Below, piece after piece: positions 1-12,600 of a DNA stretch of 64,000 nt. The stretch spans positions 1-64,000 of the forward strand of contig OY756145.1 in NCBI GenBank assembly GCA_963576785.1, given 5' to 3'. Source of the DNA: Chlorophyllum brunneum (Eukaryota; Basidiomycota; Agaricomycetes; Agaricales; Agaricaceae). The notes below the pieces were generated by a model. The model did no database searches and was not told where the DNA came from. It saw only the letters and a program-made list of their open reading frames with translations. The translations under genes were made by a program, and so were the position numbers. Each line of letters starts with the position of its first letter. The stretch's first letter is position 1.

Positions 1-108
1 CCCTAACCCTAACCCTAACCCTAACCCTAACCCTAACCCTAACCCTAACCCTAACCCTAACCCTAACCCTAACCCTAACCCTAACCCTAACCCTAACCCT
101 AACCCTAA
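1..108. repeat. Telomere, 18 perfect CCCTAA units
   Basis: Eighteen uninterrupted CCCTAA hexamers run from the first base and stop abruptly at position 108. This is the C-rich strand of the TTAGGG telomere used by most filamentous fungi, read from the chromosome end inwards. It fixes the orientation of the window: position 1 is the chromosome tip. There are no degenerate units in the array. Confidence 0.98.
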
Positions 109-1251
109 AGAGGTAAAAGTATTCGAGCTTGTTTGGGGCTTGCTTGGTGATGATGTACTATCGCAACCACATCTTGATTTAATCACATTGGAAAGGTGCA
201 TAGGGTCGGAGGATTGATAGCAGAACGTCACGAGCAATCCACAATCCGGCAGATGATTTGATCCAGGCTGGGGCTGGCCGCTCGTTTCAAAAGCAGCTAC
301 CGCAAAGGTGCTTGTCGTCGTCTAGGAACGGAACTTCCTAGGAAGCAAGAACGGTTCGAACACTGAGAGCGCGGAGTAATGATAGTCGCACTAGTCACAT
401 AAGTCTGGTGCCAGTGATAATAAGCATGAGGACGGTGGGATACTCCAAGTCCCGAGCATTCCGCTTCTTTACTCGAGAGAGTGGCAGTGACCACGCAATT
501 TACGCATACTAGGTCACCGAATTGGGACCAATTGCTGCCCACGATCCCCATATACCCGTTAGACGAAAAAGCTAACTTTCGACTGCCTATACTTACCGTG
601 TCATCTGCCTCATATAGGTTCACCAGTCGTAATCAGGAATCCGAGGCAGTGCAATTTCAAAGTGGGAAGCATACTTCTGTTGGTCGTATGTGCATCGTTA
701 AAATTGTCTTCATACAATGTGGGGGCAATCATGAGAACCCACAACCTGCGTGTAAAGGTATGTCGCGGATGGCTTCTCCCCAACCGGTAGTCGTTTGACT
801 TTTCCGAGCCTCATAAATATCATATGCTTCTGGCCAATCGGCTGCGCAAAAATCTTTATACCTCGGAGGATCCCTGTTTTGCCACATGGCACTCGTAAAA
901 ACTTTGTGCAACGTCCAGTGCCCGTTCCGGTTTACGAGTACAAGGATATCAGCCACCATGTTACAAAAATAAAGAGGGTATCATACACGACGATACAAGG
1001 ATAAAAATACAGACGTTCGGATTTTTTGTCAGCACGAAATAGGTAGCGCAAAGGCAGAGGCATTGAACAAAATGATATCCTGGAAGAAAGAGATTGCGTC
1101 AGGGGAATCACGGATAAACCAAGAGTCAGGCTATATGAAAGGTTCCGTAATGAGATGGTCTGGCGTCCGTGTGCATGTGGCATCTTTCGAACCCTTCCGC
1201 GCTCCAATAAACGCCGTGCCACGTCGACCGCCATGCGTTTGGGGAACAAGT
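109..1251. other. Telomere-adjacent stretch without a recognised gene
   Basis: Only short, mutually overlapping open frames on both strands are seen, with no recognisable domain and no convincing chain of splice sites. There is no sign of a telomere-linked RecQ-type helicase or of a tandem subtelomeric satellite. The last ~120 bases overlap only the 3' flank of the F-box gene that follows. Confidence 0.5.
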
Positions 1252-2875
1252 TTAGTTGAAGAAAGCATCCGAGCCACGCCGATAGCCTTGGCGAGGGGTA
1301 TTGGTTCTGGCAGGAGGGGGCTCAACCATTTTCTCGACCCAGGGATCACCCTCGAAGCGGCGGTGCCAAATTGATACTGATGTAAGCTGTACTGTGCGTA
1401 GCATTGGGCAGTATCTGTTCCACCCGACGAGGTAATCCTTGAGGTCGGCGGGATCGAATAAAGTAGAGGTAGCGTCGCCAGGACTCGGACTCTCTTCTTC
1501 AGGAGGCGGTTGATTGAGGGCGTGCATGAGAAAATATGCGTTATAGTCGACGGGGGGCTGCGGAGGTATACAGTTTGCATCCATAGCAAGTTTCAGGGTA
1601 CGAAGTCGTTTCAGATCTGGGAGGATATCGGACCCCAGCATAACCATGATGTTCTAGACAAATTGAGATGTTAGGAATAACATTTGACAAAATGGACGTT
1701 ACGATACCTCTGGTAAGTTTCCTTTTCCAAACTTTACAGAAACAGACTCGATACAAGGGAATAGCTGGCGCACGGCGAAAAGGACTTCGTTATCGTACTT
1801 TCGTAATTGGAGGTCTAATGTGCGAATGTTTTTTGAAAGACGTTCGAGGCCGGTCAATAGATGGGTGATTTCGAGCGACTCAGTGACGGTGATATGCTCA
1901 ACTTCACTGGAAGTTCCTGCGAACATTCCGACAACGGGAAGGGGACCCCAGAACGATTTTAGGCCCGGCATCGGGACACTGGTGGAGGATATTTGGTTGT
2001 CGGGAACGTTGTGCTTCAAGACGCGCAACGATACCTGAGGACCCGCGGTACAGTTGTTGACGAATTCAACGGCCGAGTCCATCAAATCGCGAGTGAGGAG
2101 GGAGACGTGGAGGTTAAGTTGGGTAAGATGGGGTAAGCGCCAGCGCTGGGTCCCAAAGAGGAGTGAGGAAGTAGGCGACCAAGTGATTGTTAGTGTGCGG
2201 AGAGAATGACCAGCGAGACGGTGGAGAGGGTGATCCCCGATGTGGGTGGAGGATTGCTCGCGTGAAGGTGTGTTATTTTGGAGAACAAGGTGCGTAAGAT
2301 TAGAGGTAGGGTCTGATTCCGGAAGCGGCGTAAGTCCGAGTGGATCCTGGTTGACGAATGTGCAAAAGCTGATCTCGAGCAGCCGGAGTTTTGGGAGGGA
2401 TGCTGTGAGTTGGTAGATGACGGGTGAAACCGTGGTTCTGACGAAGCAGAGCTCCTCCAGCATGGTGAACCTGGATATCTGCTGAACGACAGCATCATAT
2501 AGCCTGTTTAAAGGCGGAAGCTGTAGAAAGCGTGAGTTGGGTCAAGCGCAGCAGCGGAACTATCCTACTCACCTCAGGCACCAGCCCGGGGTTAGAGAGC
2601 CCGTCGAATGGAATCCCCAGCCTCAGACGTCGAGGTAAGCAGTGTAGATCACTGTGCACAGACTCCCAATCTGCGAGGTTGTGTCGAGTTGGGTCTTCCT
2701 TGGTCCAGACGAGGTGCCTGAGCAGGATTTTGGTCGCGAGGAGTCGGAACTTTGAGCAGACAAGAACAACCTGCGCTATGTGCGCTGGTTCTTCTATACA
2801 CTCAAAGATGGTTATCCATATGTCTGCTGGGATGGTCTCGAGGAAGAACATGTTGTACAACGACAGACGAGGCAT
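1252..2875 (-). CDS. F-box protein with leucine-rich C-terminal region
   Basis: Three exons, complement(2573-2875, 1708-2520, 1252-1653), give about 505 residues. Both introns have clean borders: GTGAGT...CTACAG (52 bp) and GTATCG...TCTAG (54 bp). Residues ~12-57 form an F-box (LETIPADIWITIFECI, then a VLVCSKFR-type helix). The rest is a run of leucine-spaced segments resembling irregular leucine-rich repeats, which is usual for basidiomycete F-box proteins. The family role is substrate choice in SCF ubiquitin ligases through Skp1 binding; the target is unknown. The start at 2875 was chosen because it lies just upstream of the F-box; an in-frame ATG at 2932 would add 19 residues. It is the first gene from the telomere and appears intact. 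Family assignment is good; the exact N-terminus is less certain. Confidence 0.8.
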
Positions 2876-5800
2876 CGCAGAAAGCAGAAAACATATCCAC
2901 CATAACCCGGTCTGCTTACCTAACACCATCACGTGTAGTCTCTACCACGTGGTCGACAGATTATCCATATTCCCTGCCCCAACGTCATACCAGCGTGCTT
3001 AATTACTTCAATCCTTGCTTGCCCCCGAACGGCTCTACTGCTCGGCCTTGCTATTGGTTTCTGCCTATTGAACTTTCCCTGTGTGATCCGCACCGCATAC
3101 GTGATGTCTTTCGCAGCGCGCCCGACTGTTATCCATTTGGCCGACGCTGATTGTTCCTAAAGTCCGACCTCTTGTCCTCAGACACCCAATTACAGTAATC
3201 CACGGTGGCTAGTTCTGTTAATGAGTCTCCGTTGCCGCGATCCTCTGCTTATATTGCGACTTTTGATCCGGCATTGGATGCATTCCGAGTCATGCAGTCA
3301 GCAAGCACCTTGATCTTCCTACCGCCATCGGACGGCACCAAACACAGGCCGCAATATATCCCTGTGCGAGACAAAAATGTAAAAAACACACCAGTCTAGT
3401 ACTTGCCTCAACGGGCCAATACCTATTCTCTGGCCGTGGTCCCATTTCTCAAGGCCAGTGTTTCATAGAAAGGGTGCAACATCCGTGTACTTCATCTCCG
3501 TTTCGACAATATGTAACACAAGCCTAACGAGGCTCAACCCGGACTGGACGACCATCCGAAATAGGTCCAGGAATCTTCCGCACCAAAAGTTGCCAGGTCC
3601 ATACTACAAACGCACTATCACACCAACACCCCATACCCCCCAAACCTAAAAACTCCCATCACCTGTCATATATCAGCATGGATTGGTACTACATGTCATA
3701 CCGGGTAACATATGTTGCTGCAGCCGCATCCTCCGTCAATCATTCAATACGGCCATATCCAGCGGCATCCGTCACCTGGCCTCCATGCCCACTGTCCATA
3801 GTCTTAAACGGGTCACATCATCAAGCCACTGCATTGCGCGCTCATCAACGCCAGCAGCACGACTCAATTTACCATACGGGGTCCTAATCTTGTTTCGTCC
3901 TCCACCTGGACCACCATAGGGCTTTGACTGCGGCTAAATAGATGGTATTCGCGGCGCCCCGAAAACAAATTTGGTACCACTGTTTTATCATCATCATTAC
4001 AAGCTCCGGGGAACGAACAACTCGTGAATCGGCGACAGGCCCTTTGGGACTGAATTGATTGCGATAACGATTGGCGATGGCAATGATATCGATCTGGTGG
4101 AGGTGTTGACATGAGGCTGGTGCCAATTGCTCGTGTAGTGGTACAAAGATTGGCTCGAAATTGACAAAGACCGACCATCAACCGGTCCTCAGACGATAAA
4201 TACGAATAGCGGCCGCTTGATTAACTCTTTGATTGACTCCTGGACCTTGTTGACATTGACTTCAGCCGACTGTTGGCTGGAAACTGCCTCGTTCCTGAAT
4301 AACCCGGAATACAGATTTCGCACGTAGATCTCCGGGGATGGAGCATGAACGTTTACATATCTTCATGTATACCAAGCCCCTGGCAGCGATCCAAGTGGCG
4401 AGAGGCTAGAAGGAATCTCCAATGAGTTGGCAGTTTACCCGCGTAAGCCTTATGACGCATCGTCTGGCCTAGTTGAGATGATTAATGTATTGGCTAATGG
4501 GGGTTCCTTCCAGCTTTGGTACCCTCAATCACTCACCTGAGCGACTTTGAAACGCTTTCGCCATCAATACATGGATGCCCAAGACTTCCGGCCGTGACTG
4601 CGAGTCATGTTATACTCGACGAATGGGTCAACGCAAAATCTCGCAACGGCGCAAGTCCTACCTCTACGTCACGCCCCATTTGAGAACGACTTCCTCGTGG
4701 AAAAATGCGGCATAGCTCGACAGATAGCTCTGCGACTGCCGGTTCACTATTAGCCTAGTGCGAGCTTTGCAGACAGCTGCAGCCATGTCTTGCGATCCTG
4801 ATCAATTATGTCTGCGCCCCTAGCGGCTTCTAGGGTTATTGATTTCGGGAGTAATCCAAGGCCTTCTCGCGTCAAACACATATGTCCATATTCTGTTCTT
4901 AGCATGGTGGCTAATTCGGGTAATGTGAGAACGGGCAAAGGTTGGTGTTTCAAGCCCACCCTGGATGACACCCACTCTTCCACCGCGACGTGAACAGTTG
5001 GAACCAAACGGTAATTTGTTGCCTTCACATCAAACATGGTTTGTCCCACATAAAAAGCTCTGGGATGTCGACCCCAATCTCCGAGACCGAGTGCCTGGAC
5101 GGTTGAAGGTTATGTCCGTTTCATGACAGTATCGATGAGACATCCGGCACGATCGCAGGACATAACGCGTAGCTCGCGGTCGAACGGAGTAGTCATTCAG
5201 AATTAACTTGTCAACAAGACTAAAGCAACGACTAAGAACTTATAGTACGTGTCCCCCTCCTACGGGCCGCTGCCGAACAAAAGAAGTTCTCGGACGGTCT
5301 TGGGAAGAGGGGATCTGTTCTCCCCCGCCTCAACGGTTCAAGCTCTCCTCTGTAGGATGCAGAGAAGAGCCCAAATATCACCGACGAGGTGCAACTTTCG
5401 AATAAAAACAACCATCACACCTGATTAGGATATTTATGTGATGTACGTCACGCGCACGGACCAGCTTGTATGGTTGGATATAAGCGGAGCCCGAATAAAT
5501 TTCATTCCTTCACAGTCACCTCGTCCTCTATCATGAAGCAACTCGTTCTGGCCCCTGGCCGCATTCGCTTTGCACAATACGGAGACGAGAAGAAGGAAGA
5601 GTCCGGACCTGGGCATGCCGTTCATCGTTTGTTTATACTATTGATAGAGTGGCTAATCAGATCCAGCAACATAGTTGTGTTTACACGTAGTCCGCAGACA
5701 ATATATAGACGTAAAGACAGTGTTTTGACAAGAACATACGTTTGAGAGCTTCGACGAGGAGAAGGAACGGAGATTACGGTCCGTAGAACATAGCTTCTCT

Positions 5801-6505
5801 GGCGACAGGCAGCGCCCGAATTATGGAGTGGATTGTCAAGACGATCAAACATGGTTGTCCGAATGTTGCGGCGAGGACCTTCCTGGTTCTACCAAGCCAT
5901 CGGACCCTCGCCGTGGATGCATGTGACATGGATTATGATAGGCCATTCTTTGCAGGGTGGGTGGCGGGGTAAGCAGACATGGATGACGAAATAAGGGATT
6001 TATATATGAATCCGGACATAACACGGTGGGATGGGATTCAAGCATCTGCGCTATTTTAGGCCGGCCAGCCAGTTGACCATTGTCATATTTATTCCACATG
6101 GACCAGCCCCCCCCCGACACGACGCGAGTTATTTCCTGCTGCGTTCTTTCCTTGTGTCCTGGAGCAGGTGGATGTATTTCGCCGAGGAGGCCTTGAATTC
6201 GGGATGAAACCGCCAAGGGATAAGTTAGTCCGTGATTACGCGTTTTATTACCGGAGGGGATACGTTATATGATCACCATTTTGGTCACGTTCGACCATTC
6301 CTGTCCGCTCGGAATTACCTAGTTTACTGCCATAGAGCCGCTAGCTGGTTTGGGTGGTACCTTATTCGGAGGACCAGTTCAATTCAAAAGGGACAGACAA
6401 TCCCATAAGACCTCACTTGTTGCGTCTGCCACGGTCGTGTCCCATGCTCTCCCTCGGTTGCTCTCCCTTTCCTCTTCTCCGTGTGGATCATCGTTGACCA
6501 CACAC
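2876..6505. other. 3.6 kb gene-poor interval
   Basis: No gene is convincingly supported. The best candidate is a 99-residue open frame on the minus strand at 4750-5049, with protein-like composition but no recognised domain and no clear promoter. Overlapping frames at 3678-4181 and 5434-5852 look like chance frames or decay. A C-run lies near 6107-6114. The last 150 bases before 6506 are pyrimidine-rich and probably belong to the promoter or leader of the next gene. Confidence 0.4.
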
Positions 6506-7957
6506 ATGTACCCTGCACGGCCCCCCCGAAGCCCTGGCCTCTCTCGTCCTCCCCCAACTCCCCCCTCTCGTACCCTCCCCCCTCCTACTAACTCACCACC
6601 TCCCCAACCCCCATCCTCCTCATCTCACCCTCACCAGACTTCTCTCCCCTCCATCCGGCAGCTCTATCTCTCCCAACCGCCGGTCCCTCATCTACCGCCC
6701 TCCAGTGCACCAGCGCCTTATCCATACCCTCCCTCTCTGCCGTATTCATCAGCTCACCCTCCCACACACGTCGCCCACCAAGGTCCTCAGCGTGATGCTG
6801 AGATCTATGGTACTGCAGAGTCCGAGGTGGACGACGTCGAACATCAGGGTCCTCCCAAGAAGAAGAGACGGCGACAGGCCCTCAGTTGTACAGGTATGCA
6901 CTAGCAACCGTGCCCCACGCTGTAGGCCCTGCTGACCTGCCGTTATCCTCCCTTATCAACGCACTGCACTACTATTCTTGATATCCGACATCACTGTCTG
7001 GGTCTTGTGATTTTAATCACGCGGGGTATCCTTAGAATGTAAACGACGCAAGATCAAGTGCGATAGGTAGACCGATTGATATTGGTTCAGGTGAACCAGA
7101 TTTGACTGTTTTTATCCTTGACACTTAGATCTCAGCCGTGTGCGCCCTGTACGCGCCGAGGAGAACAAGCAAAATGCCAATGGCATGTCGTAGAACCCAT
7201 GTGAGTTTAAGTTTCCTGCTCCTTCCTCCGAGCCGAATTACCTCATACCTGCTCCCGTCCCTAGTGAAAAGTATGTAACGAGGGCTGAATATGACGACCT
7301 AAGAGCGCGTTTCGACCAACTTTCGGCGCTCGTCAACCGTCTTCTGAATCACCTGCAGACGCCTGCTTCCGCATTAGGGGCTTCATCCGAGGCTGTGTCG
7401 ACGTATGTATCGGGGGTGTCATATCACCCTTTGATGCCACCACCACACAATTATCCCCAACAGCCATCCCTCCTCGCAGACACGGCAGCAGTTCAGGCAC
7501 CCCAATCCCTTCGGTACGGCAAAAGCGAAGAAGTGTCGCGTCCAACTGGCAGTAGCCATGGTGTCGGTTCATCCCCGGCTGCTGCGGCAACTGTTAGTCC
7601 ATCGTTGTCCGCTACGCGACCATCGATGACCATGTCTCCGACAACCACGGCGGCGATACCTAAGAGCTCTCCACTATCTCTCGCAGCTATTACGTCTCCA
7701 TTCACACCTTCAGACCACGCGGCGCAGTCAAAAAACTACCACGCGCAGACGTTCATACTGGGCGAGCGTCTGCGCCTCGGATCTCAGGTTCTAGGAGACC
7801 CAGTGACCCTTACAATGCGCCGTCGTCGTCGACAAACCCATCGGAGGTGTATCATGATAGGGATCCATCCTTCCATATCCACTCGTCTTCGTCCCGCAAG
7901 CGTAGGTTTAGTGATCTGACGGGATCGGCGTATGACCCAGACCGTAGGGATCGGTGA
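6506..7957 (+). CDS. Zn(2)-Cys(6) binuclear cluster transcription factor
   Basis: Exons 6506-6893, 7036-7066, 7129-7200 and 7265 onward restore one frame. The join rebuilds a zinc cluster: C128-x2-C131-x6-C138-x5-C144-x2-C147-x8-C156. A basic stretch (PKKKRRR) sits just before it, and a probable short coiled-coil dimer helix follows after residue ~158 (RAEYDDLRARFDQL). The N-terminus is Pro/Ser-rich. Ser/Thr-rich, probably disordered sequence follows the cluster. Towards the 3' end the coding frame shifts to another frame that ends at 7957. This fits one more intron with acceptor at 7794 and donor at 7727 or 7751, giving 371 or 379 residues. The family binds CGG-containing DNA and regulates metabolism. 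No fungal-specific middle homology domain is visible. Target genes are unknown. Confidence 0.85.
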
Positions 7958-8322
7958 ACAGTATAATTTTCCGGGTTGTATCATATGTCTTGTGCACATG
8001 GCCCCCGCCTTGGCGCATAATTTGGTTCTTTCCTGTGTTTCTGTAGCTTCCATCGTGCTATTTTCGGCTTCAAATTTATATTGTGCATCCCGAACATTTC
8101 GAATTCATGCATACCATAGTTTTTCATTCATCGATTGGCACCGTACTATCATCCGATGTTTTACCTGTGAGTTCTTCGTCTTCGTTTATAACGCTCGTGC
8201 TCATCGAGAGCTTTGATGCTCAGGCATATCTGCGACGCTCTTTGTCGGTCATTATACCCTCTTGGTCACTCTTTACGGACAAACATTGCTATATCTCCAT
8301 GCTACATAATATGATTAATTCG

Positions 8323-9480
8323 TTATTCCCATACCAGCTTTCCACGTTCGTTCACCACAGGGGTCATACCCCCACTGGTCTTCTTCCCCTTTCCGCCGCT
8401 TGACTGCGCCTGCTCAATCATCTTGATACGTTCCAACTCACGTTTATGGTTTGCCAGCCTCGCGAGACGCTCACTCTCTGCTGTTGCTTTGGCAGCTTTC
8501 TCAGCTTCCCGCCTGTTCGCATTTTGTCGCTGCCTCTTGGTCTGGGTTTCGGTGGATTTTTCAGCCGATTGTTCAACCGCGGTGGACTCACGGCTGGGGC
8601 CTAAAGGTCACGATAAGATTTATCAGATATGTACATGTGCGTGGGAACTCACGTGGACGCTTGCTCTTGACAATGCCCCATCCATCGTCCTCTCCATCAG
8701 CATCGACATTGTCATAATCTCCCCACGAGAAACCAGGTGCTGGCTTTTCATTCGGCAAAGGCTGAATACGCATCACGCGGGAGTGTGTCGGCTGTTCCGG
8801 TAGCATGCTGTTGTTTCATTAAGCGCGATGTGGGAGGAATTAAGGTTTTAGAGCGCTTACTCGTCCACATCTGTCTTTGGAGCTTTCGGAAGAAGTTTTT
8901 CGACGAGTGTTTCTCGCTTATCTGCAGCGTCTTCTTCCACAGGTGAAGAATTCCCGGTGACAGAAAACGTTAAACCCGCATCACTCGAAGTGACGTCTGC
9001 AGGACTAGGTTTATCTCCTTGACCCAATCGGCGTGATTCAACACGCGTCCAAGAGCCATCTGTGTCCAGCGACGTCGTTGAAAGTTTCTGAGGATGAGTC
9101 CGCGCTCTGGAGGTGGTCTGAGGTTGTTCAGGAGGTTCAAGGGTTGGGGGGTATGGGGGTTCATTATTGGCTAGTTTCGCCTTCTTCTTCGGTTTCTTGG
9201 GTTTGGAATTGGAAGCTGGTGGTGGTTCGTCAAATTGGCCGGGTATAGCACCTGAAGCCCCCACTAGTCGGGATGTTGACGGGGACATTCGCACTGGAAG
9301 CAGGTTGGCTTCTGGTGCCTTTCTCTTTTTCTTCTTGGACTTCTTGACGGAACTAGTGTCCGTGCTGCCAGCATCTCCGGAGGTTGTTGTGTACTGGTGG
9401 TATCCGATGGCCAATGCACCTGCAAGCACGACGGCAGTCAGGGCGATTTCTATGGATAAATATGAGTGTGTTGCGCCCAT
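8323..9480 (-). CDS. Single-pass membrane protein, lysine-rich, unknown function
   Basis: Three exons, complement(8861-9480, 8653-8807, 8323-8600), encode 350 residues. Introns of 53 and 52 bp have GTAAGC/AACAG and GTGAGT/TTTAG borders. A hydrophobic segment at residues ~8-27 (IEIALTAVVLAGALAIGYH) is a likely signal anchor. It is followed by very basic runs (KKSKKKKRK; KPKKPKKKAK), a Pro/Ser-rich linker, an acidic stretch containing GWGIVKSKRPR, and a long charged helix rich in Arg, Glu and Ala (about 265-325), ending KLVWE. The layout resembles an ER or nuclear-envelope protein with a cytosolic basic tail that could contact RNA or ribosomes; that is inference only. I do not recognise a named family. 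It is convergent with the Zn2Cys6 gene, with ~365 bp between them. Confidence 0.75.
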
Positions 9481-9616
9481 AGGGTATTAGAAATAGAGGA
9501 AATAGTGTTCACTGTTTTTGGACAACCTCTGACGTGGTAGCCGTCACACGCGCCAAACAGGTACATACTTGCACACAACGCGTATATATTGATTAAGGAA
9601 ATTATATAACTACTAT

Positions 9617-12600
9617 CTAGTCATCATCTTGAGCCAGCTCAGATAACGTTCGAGAGAATCGTAGATCGTCAGATGGAAGCTTATCATCGTTTCCTTCGAA
9701 ATGTAGTGTCCCACCAGCGGCGTCACTTTTCTCCAACAACGCGTTCCACCGATCTGACTTTTCTTGCTCCGTCAAAATCTCACGTTTCCCTGAGTCAATT
9801 TCACGAAACGTCATTTTCGGCGTACTACGGGTCGATTGTTTCATCACCGGGGGATAGAGCGCCTCATCCCCGAACGAGCTCGGGCGAGACTGTGTCTTCG
9901 GCCGTTGGGAACTCCGTGCAGGTCGCGGAGGTGGAGAAATCGGTGAAGGCGTTTGAGGTGTGGTGGGACTGTTCTTTGAACGATCGGAAGAGCGTCGGCG
10001 AGGGAATGAATTTATGGCATCAACAGTTGAAAAGGAGGGTATAGGTGGAGAGTCAGATCTTTGTGTAGTAGCAGGCTTATAAACCTGCTCTGTTTCAGCG
10101 CGTATGGGTCGAGTCCGTCGGGTTATTCCCGGACCCTCAGGCTTTTGGGGTTCCGAGTCATCCGTTGAGGCGTATCGTGTTAGATTAGGTAGGGGACTGG
10201 GCATAGGCGGGATGTCCCCTAGTGATGATGTCGACGATGGTGCAGAGTTGTGCCGATTCCAGAATCGCGGGGAAGGAACATCAGAGGTTGCTGTACTAGG
10301 GCGCGCGGAAGGAGGGGGAGTTGAGGGGGTAGATTTCGAAGAATAAGGGCTCTTGCGTGTCTGTGGAGAAGGGATATCTTGCCCTAGTTTGTGTTGGGAG
10401 TAGGTTGGCGAATATATGTCCTGGGAAGGTAATATACGATGCTTGGCCAGAATGGGCAATGGTGGCGGGTCGTCAACTTGAGTATCTTCGCCATTCCGCT
10501 CCTTCGATTTTGATCTCCCAAAAATTCGCCAGAACTTGGGAAACATTCCACCAGCTTTTTCCTTCGCAGATATATCCATTTCACTTTGCGCATGCTTCTT
10601 TAGTGAATAAAGATAAGGTAGGCATCGATCGTCGGATTCTTTCCGCTCCGAGGTGACTTCAGGGGAGTTGGGCTGAGGGCGTGTTGAGGGCGCTCGGTTT
10701 TCCTGCCAGCTAGGCCGTCCTCGTGTTGTTTCCAACTTCTCATCACTCCCTCCACCAGAACGCTCCCGCTTAAACTTACCAGATAACTTTCTGGACAGTG
10801 ACCTTCCCAATGACACTTTCTCCTTATCTCCGTCCGTGACTCCTGTTCCAGCCGTGATAGTCGTCTGGACTCCCCAGCCTGCTCCAAACGAGTCGCGGGG
10901 ACCACCCACTGAAAAGACTTGATCGCTTCGAGCACCAACAACGGTATAATAAGGTTTGTGCGTCATTTCGCTTTGATCTGATGTATGACGCGCCTTCTTC
11001 AACCGATTTCGATAACGCATGTCATTGTTCGACATCAGGGGCGAAGATAGAGACGAACGCGGGGAGAATGTGCGAGTATCGGAAGGTTGCGGTGATTGGA
11101 CGAGGAAGGAACGCGAGGAAACCTCTGCTGTGACCAAGATACCGTCACCAGTTATCTCCGATGGAAACAGGTGTTGAGGTCCTTCGATAGACCCCTGCTT
11201 GTCCCCGCTAGGTCTCCCTCGTTTTTCCGTCACGTCACAATCGTCCGCTTTGATCTCGGCGTAACTTAAGCCGCTCTTGCTCGACCGTTTACTACCCGGA
11301 GGATGATCGGGGGCAGCATCGGAGTCTGGTTTCAAATGTGCATTGTCTGAATCACCGACAGTGGGTGGAAGATTAGGAGAAGGTGGCCGGGGTGGTCGAG
11401 TCGGAGTGGATTTCGCAGCTTCTCTTGCAAATTGTTCGCGTTTGTAGGCGTCCGCGACGGCACCAGCTGGAGAAAGTGCCTTGTCACGAGATAGTGGAAC
11501 TTTCGAGGCTGCAGCTGTCATTATCCGGATCAACGGACATATCCTTATATCAGCGAGATTAATGAAATTACTTACAGGAACCGGAACGCGATGAAATTGT
11601 CGACAGCCTTTGGCTCATAGGTTGATGTGAGTAATTCGAGACAGGGGCTACCTGCAGAGGGCTCAAAGGGGGCTGCTTGGAGACCTGTGATGGCGTGAGA
11701 ATACTGGTGGGAATCGAATTTGTTGCGAGGTCCCGAATGGCAGCTTGGCTATTTGTGTCGATCTTGTGATCGTCTTGCGGTTGAGCCGCAGTATGGTCGA
11801 CGTGGGAACGACGCAGGAAACGATCTATGAATGGTCCAATGGTGAGTCATTAAAGGGGTGGGGAGACGAGTTAAAAGTTGACACACCCCGATCAGTTGCC
11901 TCGGTGAAAATCACTGGTGATGGAGATGCCGAAGCATCCAATACAAGGGAATTTGGGGATGAGGACTGCTTCGGTAGAGGTGATACTGAACGAATAGTGG
12001 AAGTGCGTGCCGTAAGGAAGCCTGCACGTTTGAGAAGAGATGACGTGGAGAGACTGCGAGATAGGCGAGGACCACTGGAAGGGGTAGGACTGCGAGGCTC
12101 GGAGGGTTTGGACGAATTGCTTGGGCGTCGTCTTAGAACGTTTCGTGGGCGGGCATCTGCGGCATTATCCTTTCCCTTGTTTTTTGTCGCCTTCTGTTTG
12201 TCCTCCGCACCAGGTTTCCAATCCGGCCACCACCCAGCTTCGTCACTGGACTCTTGTATTCTAATTGTAGTCGCCTTCCTCTGAGCGTCATGGGCCCCGT
12301 TTGTAGCCTCAGTGGTGCGTCGATAATGATAGCGCTCATGGTTGCTCTGGTCCCGGACACCTGGGCCGGGCGAAGTAAGGGGGCGAGGCTGAAGTGAAAT
12401 TATTGCAGCATGTTCAATGGCAGATATATCAGAGTCGCGGCGTATGGCGAATTGGATAGATTCAGTGGCAGAGGTAGAGCGCTGATGACGGCTGAATGGA
12501 GCAAGAGATCCACCTTCAGATTCACTTCCACTTTGAAAGTTGGATGGATTTGCGGGTTTTGAGAGGAGTAGTTTCAAAGGAAGGGAATATTGAGTTGGTT

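Noticed and set aside
4750..5049. A 99-codon minus-strand frame in the gene-poor interval
   Set aside because: Protein-like composition, but no domain, paralogue or promoter; mentioned in the interval entry only.
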